This document shows, one piece after another, positions 55,975-64,000 of a stretch of DNA of 64,000 bases. The first letter of the stretch is position 1, and each line of letters starts with the position of its first letter. Location: assembly GCA_027579435.1 (NCBI GenBank), contig JANBPK010000861.1, positions 60,698-124,697 on the forward strand, in the 5' to 3' direction. The notes beneath the pieces are model-generated. The model did no database searches, was not told the origin of the DNA, and saw only the letters and a program-made list of their open reading frames with translations. The position numbers and the translations under genes were made by a program. The DNA comes from Candolleomyces eurysporus. Taxonomy: Eukaryota > Basidiomycota > Agaricomycetes > Agaricales > Psathyrellaceae.

Positions 55975-55996
55975 TAAGACTCGATCATTGACTTAC

Positions 55997-56510
55997 GAGA
56001 ACTTGATTCAAATAGATTCTTTCCCTGCTTTTCTGCAATCAATTGTCGTAAAATTCCTTCCGGATCCGAATTGCGAGTTTGGAACGAATTTCCAGCCAGA
56101 TGGTCACGGCTCCGAATCAAGTGGTCATTGTTCGAGTTTGAATTGCTTAAATTATAGGTGTTGTTCGAATCCATGTTTATGGTGATTGAGCGGGAATACA
56201 TGTTGACAGGTGGAGGAGTGTCCGGCGCTTGATTGTGCAGGGCCTGCAGCTCTGATCTCATTTCTTGAAGGTTCTGAGAGCAAATGTGTGAACACAACTT
56301 TGGAGACGACAAGTTATGACATACCAGTGAGCTCTGAGTAACAACCTGTTTCATGGCTTCGATCCCCTTTTCTAAGCCTTCCACCCGTCTTTGGAGTTCT
56401 GTGAATGGCTCCTCAGAAAATCTCGGGCGGCATTCAGCGTGAAGGGACTCATTGTCGAGGTTGTGGCTTGTTACAGACCCCACAGACGTATAGCTCTGCC
56501 GAATATCCAT
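55997..56510 (-). CDS. Coiled-coil, Asn/Ser-rich protein, copy 2 (5' exons)
   Basis: Minus-strand exon 1 is 56510-56325 (62 codons from MDIRQSYTS). A 51-nt intron (GTATGT to CTCTCAG) leads to exon 2 at 56273-55997, which ends at a GTAAGT donor as in copy 1. It has the same coiled coil (FTELQRRVEGLEKGIEAM) and the same Asn-rich segment (RSITINMDSNNTYNLSNSNS). The MITE sits a few bases into the next intron, and unspliced reading would stop at TAG formed by the MITE edge and its target duplication (55976-55974). Differences from copy 1 are spread out and mostly conservative. Confidence 0.6.
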
Positions 56511-56984
56511 TAGGTTGGAAATACCGAGCCCGAGCTCCAGCTTCGACTGTTGGGAGGTCGGCGAGGTGTGGGGGATCTTTGATTTTGAACTAGGATTAAA
56601 TACTAGGGACCGGTGCCTAAGTCGAAGTCCTGGTACAGTACCTTAAGATCATCAAATTAAAAAACCTGTGTCGATCAACCCAAACTTCTGGATTGATGAT
56701 CAACTAACCCCCAACCACCCTGCCCTTCATGACACAGGATCAAAAGAAGTGAGATCAATACAAAAGGTGTGCATTGATCATTTTGGGATTGCGAGTCCCG
56801 CTCATTAAGATTCCGAGTCCTTTTTTATTGAGATACTATGCAATTGGGTGCTTACCGTCCAAACCCAGTGAGAAATCGCTCCGGCATGTTACGATCCCTA
56901 ACGATCCTTACCGAAAATAGAGCTGTCGTATAGGATCATACGGTATCGTTCAGTATCGTCGAAACGGTCATTTCTGTCACACAG
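56511..56984. other. Noncoding stretch before the CHAT duplicate
   Basis: AT-rich. Contains short internal repeats (GATCAA, CAAGTGTGATCAAT-like phrases at 56640-56790 and GTATCGT phrases at 56930-56960). No gene seen. Confidence 0.4.
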
Positions 56985-57807
56985 CCCTCAGACAATCCAG
57001 GGGCGAATTTGGTGGTGTCCAACTGGACCTCTCTCCTTCCTACCCCTTCACGCAGCCGGAATATACGCTTCTAATTCCACAAAAAACGTATCCCTGAGCA
57101 ATTACGCCGTGTCTTCCTACACGCCTACCATCTCATCCTTGTCTGGGTCCTGGAAGCGCTCCAAACGTGATCAACTCGGGTCAACAGGAATCGCCTTGAT
57201 CTCCCAGACGGACGCTCCAGGTTTACCCTCTCTTCCCGGCACGGCTTCGGAAATTGCCACGATCCAAACACAAGCGCAGGAGCACGGATTACAGACGCTC
57301 GTTCTTGCGGGAGAGAACGCCACGACCGAGGCTACTATGGTGAGCATGGAGAGGTGCAACTGGATCCACCTCGCATGCCATGCATTCCAGGACACCTCGA
57401 ATCCCCTCCATAGTGGATTCCACCTCCACGATGATCTCCTCAAGCTATCAACAATCATCAAGGACAATCCGGGTAGCCAGTCGCCATCGGAGTTCGCGTT
57501 CCTGTCCGCTTGTCAAACGAGCACAGGAGACGCGACACTCTCGGAGGAGGCTGTTCATCTCGCGGCTGGGATGTTGGCGGCGGGGTATTCGAGTGTCGTT
57601 GCGACGATGTGGGCCATCCCCGATCTATACGCTCCGACGGTCGCGAAACACTTCTACACAGATGTGCTTAGTCGAGGAAATGGCTCGTTGGATGGGTGTC
57701 AGACAGCGTACTCTCTTCACCACGCGATACAAACTCTTCGCAAAGAATTGGGCGACTCGCCGTATTCGTATCTCGCTTGGGTTCCTTATGTACACTTTGG
57801 TTTATAA
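56985..57807 (+). pseudogene. CHAT-domain exon, duplicate of the last exon of the TPR-CHAT gene
   Basis: Near-identical to 63194-64000. It begins exactly after an AG acceptor (CACACAG at 56978-56984), so the duplicate includes the splice site but none of the TPR exon. Near its start CCAGGGGCGAAT has one base more than CCAGGACGAAT, a frameshift. From 57109 the frame is open to the end (YVHFGL, stop at 57807). Both catalytic residues are present: His in HLACHA (57379-57381) and Cys in LSACQTS (57511-57513). It can give only an isolated protease domain and is probably not a working gene, though it may be transcribed. Confidence 0.8.
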
Positions 57808-59927
57808 TCTGCTTGATTTCGCAGTCTATGAAGTATAACGATAATATATATATATATTTACGTCCTCGTTGAAACTATGGTTTTGATCACAGATCACTGA
57901 AGTATATAGCGCAGTTTCGATATCTTAGATGCGAGGGATCTGAGGCTGGAATGAGGTTTTCGCTGGGATCTAACATGGCCCAGGAGGGCCCTCTCAGTTC
58001 TCCAGACAGGACCGTCCTGAACCGGAAAATGGGCCTCAAAATGAAACTCTCTAGGATGGAGGAGGCTGGTCCTGTTCGCTCCATTCCAGTACTCAGAAAT
58101 GACTGACCTGGACCGAAACCTCGTTCGCTTTGTATCGCTTATAGTTCTGATGTAGATTGGACAATATAGGATATTTTTCGTAGTTTAAATACAGCATCCA
58201 GAGTAAAATACGGTCGACAGTAGGACTCGCTTCCTTCGCAACTGGAGACCATCAAAGAAGAGGAGTCAAGGACAATGGGCGGGAGAACGAGAACCTGTTT
58301 TGAGCAACTGCCTGGTCACCCACGAAAAAAGGAGGTAAGGTTAGTGATGCTGAGAGTTGTATTGGTAGCTGACGCACCCTCTGGCAGTCATAGGCTGCGC
58401 TTACCGACATCGGAATTGTCGCTTGAGAGGATCCCGCCCTGGTAACGGTCAAAAGAATCGAGGTCGGAAGGTCATCCAAAAGTCATGGGGATATGGCTTT
58501 GCAGACTTACCTGTCACCTCGAGGTTTACGACGACATTGATTCACATTGGCTGGGCGAAGGAAAGCGCGGTGGCACATGAGCTTGCTTTATGGCGAAGCT
58601 GAGCCCCATAAATTGTGTATGTACCAGTCTAGCCTGTGTAAGGATATATTACAAGATTTATAGAGAAAATATGCTATGAGTCAACACAATATGATATATT
58701 TTGGGAAAATATCAGAATAAATGATGAGGCCATCCTGGACCGGAATCTCAAATCTCAACCGGAGTGGAACGTCCTGGGCCGTCCTACGTTGGAGCGGGTT
58801 TTTAGTGGGGTTAGATGATATCAGAGCCCGGTATGATGTACAAACAAGTCCTCGATTGTCGCTCCTCTCTGGGTGACCTCGTTGTACGTTCTCAACAGCT
58901 CAGGTCCGAGGATGTCAGCCAGCTTGGTCTTCCAACCGACCTCGACACCATTGCTCTGCCGAAAACTCTTCAGCCAAGGTCTTGTCGGAAATTAGGAGTC
59001 CCACGCATATGGATATGAAGAGTTTCGAGCTCGATGTGATACCGAAAAAGGTATCGAGTGTAGTTGGTACGCCTGCTCGAAAGCGAAGTCGTGCCATACC
59101 AACCAAACTCAACGCTCCATCCCGGGTGGCCAGGATCGGCAAGAGGGTCCCGTGGGGTTCCAATCTTCTTTGAGATCCGACATAGGTGGAAGTACCATTC
59201 GATATGAGTAGTTGCGAGTCACATTCATAGTCATAGTCATAAACCACTGGGTCCAATTCCTGAACGCGGGTGTGGTTGCGTGGTCTCCTTGTCGCTCCGA
59301 GCGCGGCACTCGGAGCTGCAGTGACGTAGCCTAAGGTAGAGAGGCAGGTGAGTGAAAGAGGAGTGCGTTGCTCAGCACAGAACACGACGCTAGAAGGATG
59401 AGGAGAGGAGTCCGTCGCCCATGGCCGTTTGGAGAAGAGTAGTCGATCTTATCATCTTATAACAACGATCTGATGGCCAAACGCTGGCTCGGCCCTGAGA
59501 AGTCAAAGGACAACGCTTAGCAACGTCGGAAACCTGGGACTCATGTGCATGGGTATTTACCCTACTGTGGCTTTTTCGTCTTCAGATGGCGAAGAACATG
59601 TGGGACTCATCTCTCGGCACGTAGAACCGGCCGCGGCCTCCCTTCAAGAACTCGTCGGCGGAGGGTAGGTGAAAGAGGTACAACATTTTAACAACAGTAG
59701 CTCGCTGTTATCTTCAAGAGTCTTGAGTATCTGCCACTTCGGATCAATTCAAATGAGCGATGTGTCCTGGCAGCACGTTACATGCTTACAAGGCGGTGAA
59801 AGTAACTCTGAAACGTTCAGTGTCCGAATTGGGCCCTCGGGTTTCTCGGCGAGTCTCGAACGGCATTATTTCCGTCCTTGTCATTGTCTTTCTGCCTTTC
59901 CCTTCATTTTTGCATTGTCTGCTCAGC
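57808..59927. other. Intergenic region upstream of the TPR-CHAT gene
   Basis: Contains AT runs (57845-57862) and dispersed phrases of the type CC(T/A)GGACCG at 58010-58120 and 58730-58790. A minus-strand frame at 59385-58915 shows a possible hydrophobic start and YDYDYECDSQ but no consistent exon model. No gene is called. Confidence 0.4.
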
Positions 59928-62900
59928 ATGTCGGAAAGTACTCTCGATTTCATCGATATAGTTGGGAGGTACAGTTTCCAGATCGTTGATTCAGTGAACT
60001 CTCTCGCTAAAGCCTGCGCTGTTAGTTTACCTCGAGAGGAAATCATCAACCGATTCACGTATGCTGCCCTGGAAGAGCAGTAAGTGAATATCTCCCTTGA
60101 CACTCTCCTATCCAGTTTTAACCAAGTCGTTTTTAGCTGTGGGACTTTTGCCCTGAATAGTGGGTTCGGCCACGTTTTCGTGAGCCAGTATCTAATCACC
60201 CACTCCAGAGTTTGAAGTGGAGTGCACCGAATATCATGAGGACCTTGCTCTTTTGGAGACGATTCACCTCGTCGTTCTTCCAGAAAGTGAAGAAGATGAA
60301 AGCGTTACGACGCTTACACTCCATCGAGACGGGACCCCCGCCTTGAAATGGCAGTGCGATGAACCGATTCCTGTGTACGCCGATTCAAATGCTGTTCAGA
60401 TTGGATGCGCTGACATACCCTTGAAGTACCATATCTACATCAGGTCTAACGTTCATTGCACAGACTGAGGAACTCGGTGACATTGGCTGCTTCAGCATCC
60501 TTCTCCAGGAGCTCATTGCGTACAGACAAGCTACGACGGCCGTCAATGAACGTAGGTCTCGGGATCGGACATATCTGAAGCAATTTCTGACGGTTATCCA
60601 TCTCCCAGGAATCTTCCATACGAGTGAACACGACTCTGAAAGTAATTTTCCTACGATGAAACTTGCCGTTGACGTGGCTACCACCCCAATGGATGTGCAG
60701 GCCGCACGAAAGTGTGAGGGACCTTCTCTGACCAACTTACGCCGCTTGAGGTCTAATATATGGAGCCTAGATAAGAACACTATGCTAGCACTGGCCTTTG
60801 GGGCCGTATTCGAGCGCACAGGAAAGATAGAAGATATCGATGTTGCAATCGATGCCCAGACTGATCTGGTCGATCTGACACCTATTGGCGATGAGGATCT
60901 CCCTGGAAACCTCGATACTCTATCGCACTTCTATCGCAGCCGCTTCGAGCGAACTCGCGATTTTACAGACGCGAAAAAGTCGTTAGCGGTGCAGCGAAGG
61001 GCAGTTCATTTCACAGCCGGAGGTCAGCCCTCCCTCGCACAAGTCACCGGCGGCTTGGGAGTGGCCTATTTGACGTATTTTGAAGTCACGAAGCGGCTTT
61101 CGTATCTGGACACTGGTATTGCAGCTTTCAGAAAGGCGATGGTGCTCGACCCTTCAAACGTAACAGCCCCGATGAATCTTTCACTCGCCTTAGAAAAACG
61201 TTTCGAAAGCCTTCTCCAATACAATGACCTCGAAGAGGCTCTCCAGATCTGTCGAGAAACACTGCACCAAGTCCGAACCAGCAATCAGCAAGAACTGCCT
61301 CGATCGCTCGAACGACTCGCAGGATTACTGCACATTCGGCACAAGTACATGGGGCGATCTGAAGACACGGAAGAGGGCATATCTCTTTTGAGAGAAGCAA
61401 TCGGCTTACTTGATGAAAACGATTCAGGTCTCCCGTCCGCGTTATGCAACCTGGGCGTTTTTCTGATCGATCACTATACGCTAAGGGGAGCGCTGGTGGA
61501 TTTGGAAGAGGCAATTACCGTTACGCAACGTGCCATTCTGTTGGCTGGGGAAGGCAGTAAAGACCTCGCCAAGGCCCACAACATTCTTGGAATCTCACTC
61601 CTACTCCGCTTTGATCACACGAAGCATCTTTCGGATATCGAGGAAGCCGTAGCATGCGGGAACCGAGCGGTTGACTCAACAGTCAACGGGGACCCCTCCC
61701 TGCCAGTTCATCTCGGCAATTTTGGAGTGCACCTTACAAGCTACTTTTCCGCAACCAATGACCTTGCCCATCTCGAGCAGGCCATCTCGGTTCAGGAGAG
61801 AGCTGTTGAGATGGCCGAGGAGGGGAGTACATCGATGTCATACCGACTGGGCAGCCTGGCGGAGACCCTTCACACGCTCTTCAAGTATACTGGAAGGCTC
61901 TCCGACATAGATAGAGCCATCGCGTGTGTACGCAAAGGCATCGACTGCCGTCTTCCTTCCATGGCAGATAGAACTGGCTACGTGCACAACTTAGGCATTT
62001 TTTTTGGAGAGCGATTCCGCATCTCGAAAGAGATCACGGACATCGAAAACTGCCTATCCATGCACCGGGAAGTCATTGAACAGACACCCCCAACCTCCGC
62101 GTTGCTTCCCAATCGACTCTTGAACTTGGGTCATTCCTTGATGACGAGTCACACATATACCAACAACACCGACCATCTGCTGGAAGCGATGTCGTACTTC
62201 GAACGAGCAGCGAAATCGCGCTTTGGCCCACCCAAGAAGCGCATCGAAAACGCTCGAGAGTGGATCCACACTGCTTCTGTGATCAATGATCCATCACTTA
62301 TCTCAGCATACGATACCGCAATCGGACTTCTGTCAGTTGTGGGTGGTCTGGAGCAGACCATCGAACGTCGCCACGAATCCCTTGCCAATATATCGAACCT
62401 CGCTCTGGAGGCAGCCGCAGCGGCTTTCGAACTCGATAGAATCGACAAAGCCGTGGAATGGTTGGAAGAAGGACGGTGTTTGGTTTGGAACCAGCTCATG
62501 GACCTCCGTGGGTCTGTCGACGACCTTCGTTTATATGACAAAGAATTGGCCGAGCGAGTCCTCAGTGTCTCGGAGGCCTTGGACAAGGCAGGTTCGCGGA
62601 AAAGTGCTGTGGAGGAGGGACTACAAGCTTCACTTCAACGGAAGGTTATCTCGCAAGATGAAGCTTTTCAGCATTTGAAGCTGGCAAACGAGTGGGAGGA
62701 ACTGCTCCAAACCGCCCACAATATCCCTGGATTCGAAAACTTCCTCCAACCCGCGTCGCTCACAGACCTCGCAAGCCACCTACCAGAGGATGGGCCGGTC
62801 GTCATCATCAATGTCCACAAAACTCGATGCGATGCTATAGCACTGCTGTCGGGTTGCGATGACCCTGTCCATATTCCTCTTACCGACTTCTCTCTCGCGA

Positions 62901-64000
62901 TGGCCGAGGAAATGCGTCGAGAAATCCAAGACGGATTGTCCTCTTTTGGAATACGAGCGCGCTCGATCGCCACGGACACGGAAGTCGCCGACACCGACAC
63001 CGCTGATCTGGTTGATCGGGCGATAAAGCCCTTAGTTCGAGCTCATGGTTCCAAAAACACCTTAAAGAAGATCCTCGCGCAATTGTGGACTTGCGTCGTT
63101 GAACCTATCCTGGAAAATCTTGGATTCAGCGTCAGTATTCCATTGTTTGTATCGCGTTTCATATGCTGATACTTTGTGCTTTCTATCATACAGCCGTCGG
63201 ACAATCCAGGACGAATCTGGTGGTGTCCAACCGGACCTCTTTCCTTCCTACCCCTTCACGCAGCCGGAATATACGCTTCTGACGTCACAAGCTGTGTTTG
63301 CCTAAGCGATTACGCTGTTTCTTCCTACACGCCTACCATTTCATCCCTGGTCGAGACCTGGAAGCGCTCTAAACGTGATCAACCCGGGTCAACAGGAATA
63401 GCCTTGATCTCCCAGACGGACACTCCAGGTTTACCCTCTCTTCCCGGTACGGCTTCGGAAATTGCCATGATCCAAGCACAAGCGCAGGAACACGGAGTAC
63501 AGACACTCGTTCTTGCGGGAGAGAACGCCACGACCGAAGCTACTATGGTGAGCATGGAGAGGTGCAACTGGATCCACCTCGCATGCCATGCATTCCAGGA
63601 CACCTCGAATCCCCTCCATAGTGGATTCCACCTCCACGACGATCTCCTCAAGCTATCGACAATCATCAAGGACAATCCGGGTAGCCAGTCGCCATCGGAG
63701 TTCGCGTTCCTGTCCGCTTGTCAGACGAGCACAGGAGACGCGACACTCTCGGAGGAGGCTGTTCATCTCGCGGCTGGGATGTTGGCGGCGGGGTATTCGA
63801 GTGTCGTTGCGACGATGTGGGCCATCCCCGATCTATACGCTCCGACGGTCGCGAAACACTTCTACACAGACGTGTTTAGTCGCGGCAATAGGTCGTTGGA
63901 TGGGTCTCAGACAGCGTACTCTCTTCACCACGCGATGCAAACTCTTCGCAAAGAATTGGGCGACTCCCCGTATTCGTATCTCGCTTGGGTTCCTTATGTA
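59928..64000 (+). CDS. TPR-CHAT protein (caspase-like protease with tetratricopeptide repeats), 3' end beyond window
   Basis: The core exon to 63130 is open from about 60467 and contains many degenerate TPR units (ERTGKIEDIDVAI, LPGNLDTLSHFYRSRFERT, NNTDHLLEAMSYFERA). A second exon starts at 63194 after a 63-nt intron (donor GTCAGT) and carries the CHAT domain. Its parts are IWWCPTGPLSFLPLHAAG, then the catalytic His in HLACHA (63587-63589) and Cys in LSACQTS (63719-63721), then VVATMWAI. The window ends about five codons before the stop expected from the duplicate. 5' exons are tentative: 59928-60079 (MSESTLDFIDIVG), 60137-60179, and a block from 60211 with a C2-like look. CHAT proteins are separase/caspase relatives; in fungi they are suspected in cell death or immunity. 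Confidence 0.85.

Noticed and set aside
1..64000. CRISPR arrays, prokaryotic operons or viral genes
   Set aside because: No regularly spaced short repeats and no viral hallmark genes were seen; all genes are eukaryotic with introns.

Overview
This window is nuclear DNA of a filamentous basidiomycete, most likely an Agaricomycete. The genes are dense with introns of about 50-60 nt with GT(A/G)NGT donors. There is a fungal adenylate cyclase (RA-LRR-PP2C-like-cyclase), a 16-exon G-alpha gene, TPR-CHAT genes, many F-box relics, and a multi-copy family of unknown proteins that I remember as common in mushroom-forming fungi. The species cannot be named from sequence alone. All exon models were built by hand from splice consensus, reading frame and family motifs. 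Total exon length being divisible by three was the main check.

1-19.2 kb is a young tandem array. Its unit (about 6.6-6.9 kb) holds a GET1/CHD5-like gene plus two paralogous genes of an unknown family, here called B and C. Three units are visible; the first is cut by the window start and the third runs into a diverged fourth family member, D. The Get1-like copies are damaged: copies 2 and 3 share one in-frame TGA, and copy 3 has further lesions. B2, B3, C3 and D look intact. Unit 1 carries a 2968-bp pogo-like DNA transposon with a TA target duplication, and unit 2 preserves the empty site. Unit 2 alone holds a 2.7-kb block with a minus-strand gene whose N-terminus looks like a beta-trefoil lectin.

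19.2-46.3 kb is ordinary single-copy sequence: malate synthase, two tRNA-Asp(GTC) genes in inverted orientation around an F-box relic, an NKAP-family splicing factor, a wax-synthase-like membrane O-acyltransferase, an F-box protein, a divergent G-alpha subunit without the catalytic glutamine, a small tail-anchored protein, a candidate securin, and adenylate cyclase. G-alpha and adenylate cyclase, two cAMP-pathway components, end about 5 kb apart with two other genes between them.

46.3-56.6 kb is a gene graveyard. It contains F-box pseudogenes and fragments, a segmental duplication that includes two copies of a coiled-coil, Asn/Ser-rich gene, and a 475-bp MITE with TAA target duplications. 57-64 kb holds a TPR-CHAT (caspase-like) gene running off the window end. 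Upstream of it lies a nearly identical duplicate of its last exon, which begins exactly at the splice acceptor.

The strongest candidates for something new are the B/C/D family with its conserved exon phases, the lectin-like gene with a repeated C-terminal module, the glutamine-less G-alpha, and the CHAT locus next to the Asn/Ser-rich coiled-coil genes. No function is claimed for any of these.
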